Below are positions 9,301-24,100 of a stretch of 64,000 bases of DNA, in pieces; the first letter of the stretch is position 1; every line of letters begins with the position of its first letter. Made by a program: the position numbers and the translations under genes. The notes under the pieces are model-generated. The model had not been told where the DNA came from. It made no database searches and saw only the letters and a program-made list of their open reading frames with translations. Location of the stretch: the NCBI RefSeq assembly GCF_963576545.1, contig NW_026870428.1, positions 62,001-126,000 on the forward strand. Reading direction: 5' to 3'. Origin of the DNA: Limanda limanda. Lineage: Eukaryota; Chordata; Actinopteri; Pleuronectiformes; Pleuronectidae.

Positions 9301-12300
9301 CCATCCTTGAGCTTCTCCGACTTTCGGAAGGGTTAGGGTTAGGGTTAGGGATGAAAGCACATAGGAGAAAGAGATATTCTTGAATAACTTTTTTTGTGAA
9401 GGTCGGAGAGACTTGGAAAGTGGTTGCATCTGGACTAATTTGGGTCCTGCAGATCGATTGGTACCATCCCCGAGCTTGTACGACCTTCGGAAGAGGTCGA
9501 CCGACGAAATTCCCCCAAAATCTGAGGAGATATTCTTGAATAACTTTTTTTGTGAAGGTCGGAGAGACTTGCAAGTAGGCTCTACCCCCACTAAATGGGG
9601 TTGCGCGCATCGATCAGTACCATCCTTGAGCTTCTCCGACTTTCGGAAGGGTTAGGGTTAGGGTTAGGGATGAAAGCACATAGGAGAAAGAGATATTCTT
9701 GAATAACTTTTTTTGTGAAGGTCGGAGAGACTTGCAAGTAGGCTCTACCCCCACTAAATGGGGTAGCGCGCATCGATCAGTACCATCCTTGAGCTTCTCC
9801 GACTTTCGGAAGGGTTAGGGTTAGGGTTAGGGATGAAAGCACATAGGAGAAAGAGATATTCTTGAATAACTTTTTTTGTGAAGGTCGGAGAGACTTGCAA
9901 GTAGGCTCTACCCCCACTAAATGGGGTAGCGCGCATCGATCGGTACCATCCTTGAGCTTCTCCGACTTTCGGAAGGGTTAGGGTTAGGGTTAGGGATGAA
10001 AGCACATAGGAGAAAGAGATATTCTTGAATAACTTTTTTTGTGAAGGTCGGAGAGACTTGCAAGTAGGCTCTACCCCCACTAAATGGGGTAGCGCGCATC
10101 GATCGGTACCATCCTTGAGCTTCTCCGACTTTCGGAAGGGTTAGGGTTAGGGTTAGGGATGAAAGCACATAGGAGAAAGAGATATTCTTGAATAACTTTT
10201 TTTGTGAAGGTCGGAGAGACTTGGAAAGTGGTTGCATCTGGACTAATTTGGGTCCTGCGGATCGATTGGTACCATCCCCGAGCTTGTACGACCTTCGGAA
10301 GAGGTCGACCGACGAAATTCCCCCAAATCTGAGGAGATATTCTTGAATAACTTTTTTTGTGAAGGTCGGAGAGACTTGCAAGTAGGCTCTACCCCCACTA
10401 AATGGGGTTGCGCGCATCGATCGGTACCATCCTTGAGCTTCTCCGACTTTCGGAAGGGTTAGGGTTAGGGTTAGGGATGAAAGCACATAGGAGAAAGAGA
10501 TATTCTTGAATAACTTTTTTTGTGAAGGTCGGAGAGACTTGCAAGTAGGCTCTACCCCCACTAAATGGGGTAGCGCGCATCGATCGGTACCATCCTTGAG
10601 CTTCTCCGACTTTCGGAAGGGTTAGGGTTAGGGTTAGGGATGAAAGCACATAGGAGAAAGAGATATTCTTGAATAACTTTTTTTGTGAAGGTCGGAGAGA
10701 CTTGGAAAGTGGTTGCATCTGGACTAATTTGGGTCCTGCAGATCGATTGGTACCATCCCCGAGCTTGTACGACCTTCGGAAGAGGTCGACCGACGAAATT
10801 CCCCCAAAATCTGAGGAGATATTCTTGAATAACTTTTTTTGTGAAGGTCGGAGAGACTTGCAAGTAGGCTCTACCCCCACTAAATGGGGTTGCGCGCATC
10901 GATCAGTACCATCCTTGAGCTTCTCCGACTTTCGGAAGGGTTAGGGTTAGGGTTAGGGATGAAAGCACATAGGAGAAAGAGATATTCTTGAATAACTTTT
11001 TTTGTGAAGGTCGGAGAGACTTGCAAGTAGGCTCTACCCCCACTAAATGGGGTAACGCGCATCGATCGGTACCATCCTTGAGCTTCTCCGACTTTCGGAA
11101 GGGTTAGGGTTAGGGTTAGGGATGAAAGCACATAGGAGAAAGAGATATTCTTGAATAACTTTTTTTGTGAAGGTCGGAGAGACTTGCAAGTAGGCTCTAC
11201 CCCCACTAAATGGGGTAGCGCGCATCGATCGGTACCATCCTTGAGCTTCTCCGACTTTCGGAAGGGTTAGGGTTAGGGTTAGGGATGAAAGCACATAGGA
11301 GAAAGAGATATTCTTGAATAACTTTTTTTGTGAAGGTCGGAGAGACTTGCAAGTAGGCTCTACCCCCACTAAATGGGGTAGCGCGCATCGATCGGTACCA
11401 TCCTTGAGCTTCTCCGACTTTCGGAAGGGTTAGGGTTAGGGTTAGGGATGAAAGCACATAGGAGAAAGAGATATTCTTGAATAACTTTTTTTGTGAAGGT
11501 CGGAGAGACTTGCAAGTAGGCTCTACCCCCACTAAATGGGGTAGCGCGCATCGATCGGTACCATCCTTGAGCTTCTCCGACTTTCGGAAGGGTTAGGGTT
11601 AGGGTTAGGGATGAAAGCACATAGGAGAAAGAGATATTCTTGAATAACTTTTTTTGTGAAGGTCGGAGAGACTTGGAAAGTGGTTGCATCTGGACTAATT
11701 TGGGTCCTGCGGATCGATTGGTACCATCCCCGAGCTTGTACGACCTTCGGAAGAGGTCGACCGACGAAATTCCCCCAAATCTGAGGAGATATTCTTGAAT
11801 AACTTTTTTTGTGAAGGTCGGAGAGACTTGCAAGTAGGCTCTACCCCCACTAAATGGGGTAGCGCGCATCGATCGGTACCATCCTTGAGCTTCTCCGACT
11901 TTCGGAAGGGTTAGGGTTAGGGTTAGGGATGAAAGCACATAGGAGAAAGAGATATTCTTGAATAACTTTTTTTGTGAAGGTCGGAGAGACTTGCAAGTAG
12001 GCTCTACCCCCACTAAATGGGGTAGCGCGCATCGATCGGTACCATCCTTGAGCTTCTCCGACTTTCGGAAGGGTTAGGGTTAGGGTTAGGGATGAAAGCA
12101 CATAGGAGAAAGAGATATTCTTGAATAACTTTTTTTGTGAAGGTCGGAGAGACTTGGAAAGTGGTTGCATCTGGACTAATTTGGGTCCTGCGGATCGATT
12201 GGTACCATCCCCGAGCTTGTACGACCTTCGGAAGAGGTCGACCGACGAAATTCCCCCAAATCTGAGGAGATATTCTTGAATAACTTTTTTTGTGAAGGTC

Positions 12301-12429
12301 GGAGAGACTTGCAAGTAGGCTCTACCCCCACTAAATGGGGTAGCGCGCATCGATCGGTACCATCCTTGAGCTTCTCCGACTTTCGGAAGGGTTAGGGTTA
12401 GGGTTAGGGATGAAAGCACATAGGAGAAA

Positions 12430-15400
12430 GAGATATTCTTGAATAACTTTTTTTGTGAAGGTCGGAGAGACTTGCAAGTAGGCTCTACCCCCACTAAATG
12501 GGGTAGCGCGCATCGATCGGTACCATCCTTGAGCTTCTCCGACTTTCGGAAGGGTTAGGGTTAGGGTTAGGGATGAAAGCACATAGGAGAAAGAGATATT
12601 CTTGAATAACTTTTTTTGTGAAGGTCGGAGAGACTTGCAAGTAGGCTCTACCCCCACTAAATGGGGTAGCGCGCATCGATCGGTACCATCCTTGAGCTTC
12701 TCCGACTTTCGGAAGGGTTAGGGTTAGGGTTAGGGATGAAAGCACATAGGAGAAAGAGATATTCTTGAATAACTTTTTTTGTGAAGGTCGGAGAGACTTG
12801 CAAGTAGGCTCTACCCCCACTAAATGGGGTAGCGCGCATCGATCGGTACCATCCTTGAGCTTCTCCGACTTTCGGAAGGGTTAGGGTTAGGGTTAGGGAT
12901 GAAAGCACATAGGAGAAAGAGATATTCTTGAATAACTTTTTTTGTGAAGGTCGGAGAGACTTGCAAGTAGGCTCTACCCCCACTAAATGGGGTAGCGCGC
13001 ATCGATCGGTACCATCCTTGAGCTTCTCCGACTTTCGGAAGGGTTAGGGTTAGGGTTAGGGATGAAAGCACATAGGAGAAAGAGATATTCTTGAATAACT
13101 TTTTTTGTGAAGGTCGGAGAGACTTGGAAAGTGGTTGCATCTGGACTAATTTGGGTCCTGCGGATCGATTGGTACCATCCCCGAGCTTGTACGACCTTCG
13201 GAAGAGGTCGACCGACGAAATTCCCCCAAATCTGAGGAGATATTCTTGAATAACTTTTTTTGTGAAGGTCGGAGAGACTTGCAAGTAGGCTCTACCCCCA
13301 CTAAATGGGGTTGCGCGCATCGATCGGTACCATCCTTGAGCTTCTCCGACTTTCGGAAGGGTTAGGGTTAGGGTTAGGGATGAAAGCACATAGGAGAAAG
13401 AGATATTCTTGAATAACTTTTTTTGTGAAGGTCGGAGAGACTTGCAAGTAGGCTCTACCCCCACTAAATGGGGTAGCGCGCATCGATCGGTACCATCCTT
13501 GAGCTTCTCCGACTTTCGGAAGGGTTAGGGTTAGGGTTAGGGATGAAAGCACATAGGAGAAAGAGATATTCTTGAATAACTTTTTTTGTGAAGGTCGGAG
13601 AGACTTGGAAAGTGGTTGCATCTGGACTAATTTGGGTCCTGCAGATCGATTGGTACCATCCCCGAGCTTGTACGACCTTCGGAAGAGGTCGACCGACGAA
13701 ATTCCCCCAAAATCTGAGGAGATATTCTTGAATAACTTTTTTTGTGAAGGTCGGAGAGACTTGCAAGTAGGCTCTACCCCCACTAAATGGGGTTGCGCGC
13801 ATCGATCAGTACCATCCTTGAGCTTCTCCGACTTTCGGAAGGGTTAGGGTTAGGGTTAGGGATGAAAGCACATAGGAGAAAGAGATATTCTTGAATAACT
13901 TTTTTTGTGAAGGTCGGAGAGACTTGCAAGTAGGCTCTACCCCCACTAAATGGGGTAACGCGCATCGATCGGTACCATCCTTGAGCTTCTCCGACTTTCG
14001 GAAGGGTTAGGGTTAGGGTTAGGGATGAAAGCACATAGGAGAAAGAGATATTCTTGAATAACTTTTTTTGTGAAGGTCGGAGAGACTTGCAAGTAGGCTC
14101 TACCCCCACTAAATGGGGTAGCGCGCATCGATCGGTACCATCCTTGAGCTTCTCCGACTTTCGGAAGGGTTAGGGTTAGGGTTAGGGATGAAAGCACATA
14201 GGAGAAAGAGATATTCTTGAATAACTTTTTTTGTGAAGGTCGGAGAGACTTGCAAGTAGGCTCTACCCCCACTAAATGGGGTAGCGCGCATCGATCGGTA
14301 CCATCCTTGAGCTTCTCCGACTTTCGGAAGGGTTAGGGTTAGGGTTAGGGATGAAAGCACATAGGAGAAAGAGATATTCTTGAATAACTTTTTTTGTGAA
14401 GGTCGGAGAGACTTGCAAGTAGGCTCTACCCCCACTAAATGGGGTAGCGCGCATCGATCGGTACCATTCTTGAGCTTCTCCGACTTTCGGAAGGGTTAGG
14501 GTTAGGGTTAGGGATGAAAGCACATAGGAGAAAGAGATATTCTTGAATAACTTTTTTTGTGAAGGTCGGAGAGACTTGGAAAGTGGTTGCATCTGGACTA
14601 ATTTGGGTCCTGCGGATCGATTGGTACCATCCCCGAGCTTGTACGACCTTCGGAAGAGGTCGACCGACGAAATTCCCCCAAATCTGAGGAGATATTCTTG
14701 AATAACTTTTTTTGTGAAGGTCGGAGAGACTTGCAAGTAGGCTCTACCCCCACTAAATGGGGTTGCGCGCATCGATCGGTACCATCCTTGAGCTTCTCCG
14801 ACTTTCGGAAGGGTTAGGGTTAGGGTTAGGGATGAAAGCACATAGGAGAAAGAGATATTCTTGAATAACTTTTTTTGTGAAGGTCGGAGAGACTTGCAAG
14901 TAGGCTCTACCCCCACTAAATGGGGTAGCGCGCATCGATCGGTACCATCCTTGAGCTTCTCCGACTTTCGGAAGGGTTAGGGTTAGGGTTAGGGATGAAA
15001 GCACATAGGAGAAAGAGATATTCTTGAATAACTTTTTTTGTGAAGGTCGGAGAGACTTGGAAAGTGGTTGCATCTGGACTAATTTGGGTCCTGCAGATCG
15101 ATTGGTACCATCCCCGAGCTTGTACGACCTTCGGAAGAGGTCGACCGACGAAATTCCCCCAAAATCTGAGGAGATATTCTTGAATAACTTTTTTTGTGAA
15201 GGTCGGAGAGACTTGCAAGTAGGCTCTACCCCCACTAAATGGGGTTGCGCGCATCGATCAGTACCATCCTTGAGCTTCTCCGACTTTCGGAAGGGTTAGG
15301 GTTAGGGTTAGGGATGAAAGCACATAGGAGAAAGAGATATTCTTGAATAACTTTTTTTGTGAAGGTCGGAGAGACTTGCAAGTAGGCTCTACCCCCACTA

Positions 15401-16785
15401 AATGGGGTAACGCGCATCGATCGGTACCATCCTTGAGCTTCTCCGACTTTCGGAAGGGTTAGGGTTAGGGTTAGGGATGAAAGCACATAGGAGAAAGAGA
15501 TATTCTTGAATAACTTTTTTTGTGAAGGTCGGAGAGACTTGCAAGTAGGCTCTACCCCCACTAAATGGGGTAGCGCGCATCGATCGGTACCATCCTTGAG
15601 CTTCTCCGACTTTCGGAAGGGTTAGGGTTAGGGTTAGGGATGAAAGCACATAGGAGAAAGAGATATTCTTGAATAACTTTTTTTGTGAAGGTCGGAGAGA
15701 CTTGCAAGTAGGCTCTACCCCCACTAAATGGGGTAGCGCGCATCGATCGGTACCATCCTTGAGCTTCTCCGACTTTCGGAAGGGTTAGGGTTAGGGTTAG
15801 GGATGAAAGCACATAGGAGAAAGAGATATTCTTGAATAACTTTTTTTGTGAAGGTCGGAGAGACTTGCAAGTAGGCTCTACCCCCACTAAATGGGGTAGC
15901 GCGCATCGATCGGTACCATTCTTGAGCTTCTCCGACTTTCGGAAGGGTTAGGGTTAGGGTTAGGGATGAAAGCACATAGGAGAAAGAGATATTCTTGAAT
16001 AACTTTTTTTGTGAAGGTCGGAGAGACTTGGAAAGTGGTTGCATCTGGACTAATTTGGGTCCTGCGGATCGATTGGTACCATCCCCGAGCTTGTACGACC
16101 TTCGGAAGAGGTCGACCGACGAAATTCCCCCAAATCTGAGGAGATATTCTTGAATAACTTTTTTTGTGAAGGTCGGAGAGACTTGCAAGTAGGCTGTACC
16201 CCCACTAAATGGGGTAGCGCGCATCGATCGGTACCATCCTTGAGCTTCTCCGACTTTCGGAAGGGTTAGGGTTAGGGTTAGGGATGAAAGCACATAGGAG
16301 AAAGAGATATTCTTGAATAACTTTTTTTGTGAAGGTCGGAGAGACTTGCAAGTAGGCTCTACCCCCACTAAATGGGGTAGCGCGCATCGATCGGTACCAT
16401 CCTTGAGCTTCTCCGACTTTCGGAAGGGTTAGGGTTAGGGTTAGGGATGAAAGCACATAGGAGAAAGAGATATTCTTGAATAACTTTTTTTGTGAAGGTC
16501 GGAGAGACTTGGAAAGTGGTTGCATCTGGACTAATTTGGGTCCTGCAGATCGATTGGTACCATCCCCGAGCTTGTACGACCTTCGGAAGAGGTCGACCGA
16601 CGAAATTCCCCCAAAATCTGAGGAGATATTCTTGAATAACTTTTTTTGTGAAGGTCGGAGAGACTTGCAAGTAGGCTCTACCCCCACTAAATGGGGTTGC
16701 GCGCATCGATCAGTACCATCCTTGAGCTTCTCCGACTTTCGGAAGGGTTAGGGTTAGGGTTAGGGATGAAAGCACATAGGAGAAA
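12430..16785 (+). repeat. 1452-bp HOR (SSSS L1 S L2), three tandem copies
   Basis: Copies are 12430-13881, 13882-15333 and 15334-16785; each is 5x163 + 318 + 319 bp. The same unit is found at 5185-6636 and 6637-8088, at 51171-52622, and at 56964-58415 and 58416-59867. Copies are told apart by cattctt in the fourth S and gctgt in the L1 unit. The first S after an L2 in this context carries taacgc. Confidence 0.92.
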
Positions 16786-19700
16786 GAGATATTCTTGAAT
16801 AACTTTTTTTGTGAAGGTCGGAGAGACTTGCAAGTAGGCTCTACCCCCACTAAATGGGGTAGCGCGCATCGATCAGTACCATCCTTGAGCTTCTCCGACT
16901 TTCGGAAGGGTTAGGGTTAGGGTTAGGGATGAAAGCACATAGGAGAAAGAGATATTCTTGAATAACTTTTTTTGTGAAGGTCGGAGAGACTTGCAAGTAG
17001 GCTCTACCCCCACTAAATGGGGTAGCGCGCATCGATCGGTACCATCCTTGAGCTTCTCCGACTTTCGGAAGGGTTAGGGTTAGGGTTAGGGATGAAAGCA
17101 CATAGGAGAAAGAGATATTCTTGAATAACTTTTTTTGTGAAGGTCGGAGAGACTTGCAAGTAGGCTCTACCCCCACTAAATGGGGTAGCGCGCATCGATC
17201 GGTACCATCCTTGAGCTTCTCCGACTTTCGGAAGGGTTAGGGTTAGGGATGAAAGCACATAGGAGAAAGAGATATTCTTGAATAACTTTTTTTGTGAAGG
17301 TCGGAGAGACTTGGAAAGTGGTTGCATATGGACTAATTTGGGTCCTGCGGATCGATTGGTACCATCCCCGAGCTTGTACGACCTTCGGAAGAGGTCGACC
17401 GACGAAATTCCCCCAAATCTGAGGAGATATTCTTGAATAACTTTTTTTGTGAAGGTCGGAGAGACTTGCAAGTAGGCTCTACCCCCACTAAATGGGGTAG
17501 CGCGCATCGATCGGTACCATCCTTGAGCTTCTCCGACTTTCGGAAGGGTTAGGGTTAGGGTTAGGGATGAAAGCACATAGGAGAAAGAGATATTCTTGAA
17601 TAACTTTTTTTGTGAAGGTCGGAGAGACTTGCAAGTAGGCTCTACCCCCACTAAATGGGGTAGCGCGCATCGATCGGTACCATCCTTGAGCTTCTCCGAC
17701 TTTCGGAAGGGTTAGGGTTAGGGTTAGGGATGAAAGCACATACGAGAAAGAGATATTCTTGAATAACTTTTTTTGTGAAGGTCGGAGAGACTTGGAAAGT
17801 GGTTGCATCTGGACTAATTTGGGTCCTGCGGATCGATTGGTACCATCCCCGAGCTTGTACGACCTTCGGAAGAGGTCGACCGACGAAATTCCCCCAAATC
17901 TGAGGAGATATTCTTGAATAACTTTTTTTGTGAAGGTCGGAGAGACTTGCAAGTAGGCTCTACCCCCACTAAATGGGGTTGCGCGCATCGATCAGTACCA
18001 TCCTTGAGCTTCTCCGACTTTCGGAAGGGTTAGGGTTAGGGTTAGGGATGAAAGCACATAGGAGAAAGAGATATTCTTGAATAACTTTTTTTGTGAAGGT
18101 CGGAGAGACTTGCAAGTAGGCTCTACCCCCACTAAATGGGGTAGCGCGCATCGATCGGTACCATCCTTGAGCTTCTCCGACTTTCGGAAGGGTTAGGGTT
18201 AGGGTTAGGGATGAAAGCACATAGGAGAAAGAGATATTCTTGAATAACTTTTTTTGTGAAGGTCGGAGAGACTTGCAAGTAGGCTCTACCCCCACTAAAT
18301 GGGGTAGCGCGCATCGATCAGTACCATCCTTGAGCTTCTCCGACTTTCGGAAGGGTTAGGGTTAGGGTTAGGGATGAAAGCACATAGGAGAAAGAGATAT
18401 TCTTGAATAACTTTTTTTGTGAAGGTCGGAGAGACTTGCAAGTAGGCTCTACCCCCACTAAATGGGGTAGCGCGCATCGATCGGTACCATCCTTGAGCTT
18501 CTCCGACTTTCGGAAGGGTTAGGGTTAGGGTTAGGGATGAAAGCACATAGGAGAAAGAGATATTCTTGAATAACTTTTTTTGTGAAGGTCGGAGAGACTT
18601 GGAAAGTGGTTGCATCTGGACTAATTTGGGTCCTGCGGATCGATTGGTACCATCCCCGAGCTTGTACGACCTTCGGAAGAGGTCGACCGACGAAATTCCC
18701 CCAAATCTGAGGAGATATTCTTGAATAACTTTTTTTGTGAAGGTCGGAGAGACTTGCAAGTAGGCTCTACCCCCACTAAATGGGGTTGCGCGCATCGATC
18801 GGTACCATCCTTGAGCTTCTCCGACTTTCGGAAGGGTTAGGGTTAGGGTTAGGGATGAAAGCACATAGGAGAAAGAGATATTCTTGAATAACTTTTTTTG
18901 TGAAGGTCGGAGAGACTTGCAAGTAGGCTCTACCCCCACTAAATGGGGTAGCGCGCATCGATCGGTACCATCCTTGAGCTTCTCCGACTTTCGGAAGGGT
19001 TAGGGTTAGGGTTAGGGATGAAAGCACATAGGAGAAAGAGATATTCTTGAATAACTTTTTTTGTGAAGGTCGGAGAGACTTGGAAAGTGGTTGCATCTGG
19101 ACTAATTTGGGTCCTGCAGATCGATTGGTACCATCCCCGAGCTTGTACGACCTTCGGAAGAGGTCGACCGACGAAATTCCCCCAAAATCTGAGGAGATAT
19201 TCTTGAATAACTTTTTTTGTGAAGGTCGGAGAGACTTGCAAGTAGGCTCTACCCCCACTAAATGGGGTTGCGCGCATCGATCAGTACCATCCTTGAGCTT
19301 CTCCGACTTTCGGAAGGGTTAGGGTTAGGGTTAGGGATGAAAGCACATAGGAGAAAGAGATATTCTTGAATAACTTTTTTTGTGAAGGTCGGAGAGACTT
19401 GCAAGTAGGCTCTACCCCCACTAAATGGGGTAGCGCGCATCGATCAGTACCATCCTTGAGCTTCTCCGACTTTCGGAAGGGTTAGGGTTAGGGTTAGGGA
19501 TGAAAGCACATAGGAGAAAGAGATATTCTTGAATAACTTTTTTTGTGAAGGTCGGAGAGACTTGCAAGTAGGCTCTACCCCCACTAAATGGGGTAGCGCG
19601 CATCGATCGGTACCATCCTTGAGCTTCTCCGACTTTCGGAAGGGTTAGGGTTAGGGTTAGGGATGAAAGCACATAGGAGAAAGAGATATTCTTGAATAAC

Positions 19701-20163
19701 TTTTTTTGTGAAGGTCGGAGAGACTTGCAAGTAGGCTCTACCCCCACTAAATGGGGTAGCGCGCATCGATCGGTACCATCCTTGAGCTTCTCCGACTTTC
19801 GGAAGGGTTAGGGTTAGGGTTAGGGATGAAAGCACATAGGAGAAAGAGATATTCTTGAATAACTTTTTTTGTGAAGGTCGGAGAGACTTGGAAAGTGGTT
19901 GCATCTGGACTAATTTGGGTCCTGCGGATCGATTGGTACCATCCCCGAGCTTGTACGACCTTCGGAAGAGGTCGACCGACGAAATTCCCCCAAATCTGAG
20001 GAGATATTCTTGAATAACTTTTTTTGTGAAGGTCGGAGAGACTTGCAAGTAGGCTCTACCCCCACTAAATGGGGTAGCGCGCATCGATCGGTACCATCCT
20101 TGAGCTTCTCCGACTTTCGGAAGGGTTAGGGTTAGGGTTAGGGATGAAAGCACATAGGAGAAA
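16467..20163 (+). repeat. Duplicated segment, partner of 21129-24824 (offset 4662/4661)
   Basis: The string L2 SSS L1(-6) S L1 SSS L1 S L2 SSS L1 is repeated. The rare catacgag variant (c at 17743 and 22404) and the shortened blocks at 17233 and 21894 are shared. The offset drops from 4662 to 4661 because the second copy lost one C at about 21670. The third copy of this stretch, at 59.5-63.2 kb, also has catacgag (60825). Confidence 0.92.
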
Positions 20164-21128
20164 GAGATATTCTTGAATAACTTTTTTTGTGAAGGTCGGA
20201 GAGACTTGGAAAGTGGTTGCATCTGGACTAATTTGGGTCCTGCAGATCGATTGGTACCATCCCCGAGCTTGTACGACCTTCGGAAGAGGTCGACCGACGA
20301 AATTCCCCCAAAATCTGAGGAGATATTCTTGAATAACTTTTTTTGTGAAGGTCGGAGAGACTTGCAAGTAGGCTCTACCCCCACTAAATGGGGTTGCGCG
20401 CATCGATCAGTACCATCCTTGAGCTTCTCCGACTTTCGGAAGGGTTAGGGTTAGGGTTAGGGATGAAAGCACATAGGAGAAAGAGATATTCTTGAATAAC
20501 TTTTTTTGTGAAGGTCGGAGAGACTTGCAAGTAGGCTCTACCCCCACTAAATGGGGTAGCGCGCATCGATCAGTACCATCCTTGAGCTTCTCCGACTTTC
20601 GGAAGGGTTAGGGTTAGGGTTAGGGATGAAAGCACATAGGAGAAAGAGATATTCTTGAATAACTTTTTTTGTGAAGGTCGGAGAGACTTGCAAGTAGGCT
20701 CTACCCCCACTAAATGGGGTAGCGCGCATCGATCGGTACCATCCTTGAGCTTCTCCGACTTTCGGAAGGGTTAGGGTTAGGGTTAGGGATGAAAGCACAT
20801 AGGAGAAAGAGATATTCTTGAATAACTTTTTTTGTGAAGGTCGGAGAGACTTGCAAGTAGGCTCTACCCCCACTAAATGGGGTAGCGCGCATCGATCGGT
20901 ACCATCCTTGAGCTTCTCCGACTTTCGGAAGGGTTAGGGTTAGGGATGAAAGCACATAGGAGAAAGAGATATTCTTGAATAACTTTTTTTGTGAAGGTCG
21001 GAGAGACTTGCAAGTAGGCTCTACCCCCACTAAATGGGGTAGCGCGCATCGATCGGTACCATCCTTGAGCTTCTCCGACTTTCGGAAGGGTTAGGGTTAG
21101 GGTTAGGGATGAAAGCACATAGGAGAAA

Positions 21129-24100
21129 GAGATATTCTTGAATAACTTTTTTTGTGAAGGTCGGAGAGACTTGGAAAGTGGTTGCATCTGGACTAATTTG
21201 GGTCCTGCAGATCGATTGGTACCATCCCCGAGCTTGTACGACCTTCGGAAGAGGTCGACCGACGAAATTCCCCCAAAATCTGAGGAGATATTCTTGAATA
21301 ACTTTTTTTGTGAAGGTCGGAGAGACTTGCAAGTAGGCTCTACCCCCACTAAATGGGGTTGCGCGCATCGATCAGTACCATCCTTGAGCTTCTCCGACTT
21401 TCGGAAGGGTTAGGGTTAGGGTTAGGGATGAAAGCACATAGGAGAAAGAGATATTCTTGAATAACTTTTTTTGTGAAGGTCGGAGAGACTTGCAAGTAGG
21501 CTCTACCCCCACTAAATGGGGTAGCGCGCATCGATCAGTACCATCCTTGAGCTTCTCCGACTTTCGGAAGGGTTAGGGTTAGGGTTAGGGATGAAAGCAC
21601 ATAGGAGAAAGAGATATTCTTGAATAACTTTTTTTGTGAAGGTCGGAGAGACTTGCAAGTAGGCTCTACCCCACTAAATGGGGTAGCGCGCATCGATCGG
21701 TACCATCCTTGAGCTTCTCCGACTTTCGGAAGGGTTAGGGTTAGGGTTAGGGATGAAAGCACATAGGAGAAAGAGATATTCTTGAATAACTTTTTTTGTG
21801 AAGGTCGGAGAGACTTGCAAGTAGGCTCTACCCCCACTAAATGGGGTAGCGCGCATCGATCGGTACCATCCTTGAGCTTCTCCGACTTTCGGAAGGGTTA
21901 GGGTTAGGGATGAAAGCACATAGGAGAAAGAGATATTCTTGAATAACTTTTTTTGTGAAGGTCGGAGAGACTTGGAAAGTGGTTGCATCTGGACTAATTT
22001 GGGTCCTGCGGATCGATTGGTACCATCCCCGAGCTTGTACGACCTTCGGAAGAGGTCGACCGACGAAATTCCCCCAAATCTGAGGAGATATTCTTGAATA
22101 ACTTTTTTTGTGAAGGTCGGAGAGACTTGCAAGTAGGCTCTACCCCCACTAAATGGGGTAGCGCGCATCGATCGGTACCATCCTTGAGCTTCTCCGACTT
22201 TCGGAAGGGTTAGGGTTAGGGTTAGGGATGAAAGCACATAGGAGAAAGAGATATTCTTGAATAACTTTTTTTGTGAAGGTCGGAGAGACTTGCAAGTAGG
22301 CTCTACCCCCACTAAATGGGGTAGCGCGCATCGATCGGTACCATCCTTGAGCTTCTCCGACTTTCGGAAGGGTTAGGGTTAGGGTTAGGGATGAAAGCAC
22401 ATACGAGAAAGAGATATTCTTGAATAACTTTTTTTGTGAAGGTCGGAGAGACTTGGAAAGTGGTTGCATCTGGACTAATTTGGGTCCTGCGGATCGATTG
22501 GTACCATCCCCGAGCTTGTACGACCTTCGGAAGAGGTCGACCGACGAAATTCCCCCAAATCTGAGGAGATATTCTTGAATAACTTTTTTTGTGAAGGTCG
22601 GAGAGACTTGCAAGTAGGCTCTACCCCCACTAAATGGGGTTGCGCGCATCGATCAGTACCATCCTTGAGCTTCTCCGACTTTCGGAAGGGTTAGGGTTAG
22701 GGTTAGGGATGAAAGCACATAGGAGAAAGAGATATTCTTGAATAACTTTTTTTGTGAAGGTCGGAGAGACTTGCAAGTAGGCTCTACCCCCACTAAATGG
22801 GGTAGCGCGCATCGATCGGTACCATCCTTGAGCTTCTCCGACTTTCGGAAGGGTTAGGGTTAGGGTTAGGGATGAAAGCACATAGGAGAAAGAGATATTC
22901 TTGAATAACTTTTTTTGTGAAGGTCGGAGAGACTTGCAAGTAGGCTCTACCCCCACTAAATGGGGTAGCGCGCATCGATCAGTACCATCCTTGAGCTTCT
23001 CCGACTTTCGAAAGGGTTAGGGTTAGGGTTAGGGATGAAAGCACATAGGAGAAAGAGATATTCTTGAATAACTTTTTTTGTGAAGGTCGGAGAGACTTGC
23101 AAGTAGGCTCTACCCCCACTAAATGGGGTAGCGCGCATCGATCGGTACCATCCTTGAGCTTCTCCGACTTTCGGAAGGGTTAGGGTTAGGGTTAGGGATG
23201 AAAGCACATAGGAGAAAGAGATATTCTTGAATAACTTTTTTTGTGAAGGTCGGAGAGACTTGGAAAGTGGTTGCATCTGGACTAATTTGGGTCCTGCGGA
23301 TCGATTGGTACCATCCCCGAGCTTGTACGACCTTCGGAAGAGGTCGACCGACGAAATTCCCCCAAATCTGAGGAGATATTCTTGAATAACTTTTTTTGTG
23401 AAGGTCGGAGAGACTTGCAAGTAGGCTCTACCCCCACTAAATGGGGTTGCGCGCATCGATCGGTACCATCCTTGAGCTTCTCCGACTTTCGGAAGGGTTA
23501 GGGTTAGGGTTAGGGATGAAAGCACATAGGAGAAAGAGATATTCTTGAATAACCTTTTTTGTGAAGGTCGGAGAGACTTGCAAGTAGGCTCTACCCCCAC
23601 TAAATGGGGTAGCGCGCATCGATCGGTACCATCCTTGAGCTTCTCCGACTTTCGGAAGGGTTAGGGTTAGGGTTAGGGATGAAAGCACATAGGAGAAAGA
23701 GATATTCTTGAATAACTTTTTTTGTGAAGGTCGGAGAGACTTGGAAAGTGGTTGCATCTGGACTAATTTGGGTCCTGCAGATCGATTGGTACCATCCCCG
23801 AGCTTGTACGACCTTCGGAAGAGGTCGACCGACGAAATTCCCCCAAAATCTGAGGAGATATTCTTGAATAACTTTTTTTGTGAAGGTCGGAGAGACTTGC
23901 AAGTAGGCTCTACCCCCACTAAATGGGGTTGCGCGCATCGATCAGTACCATCCTTGAGCTTCTCCGACTTTCGGAAGGGTTAGGGTTAGGGTTAGGGATG
24001 AAAGCACATAGGAGAAAGAGATATTCTTGAATAACTTTTTTTGTGAAGGTCGGAGAGACTTGCAAGTAGGCTCTACCCCCACTAAATGGGGTAGCGCGCA

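Larger units (their letters stand above)
5185..20971 (+). repeat. Segment II: first copy of the large HOR block
   Basis: The order is SSSS L1 S L2 SSSS L1 S L2 SSS L1(-6) S L1 L2 SSS L1 S L2 SSSS L1 S L1 SSSS L1 S L2 SSSS L1 S L2 SSSS L1 S L2 SSS L1(-6) S L1 SSS L1 S L2 SSS L1 L2 SSS. The same string recurs at 49719-64000 with one 1452-bp unit fewer. Private markers include gctgt at 7499 and 16196, cattctt at 7223, 14468 and 15920, and catacgag at 17743. Confidence 0.92.
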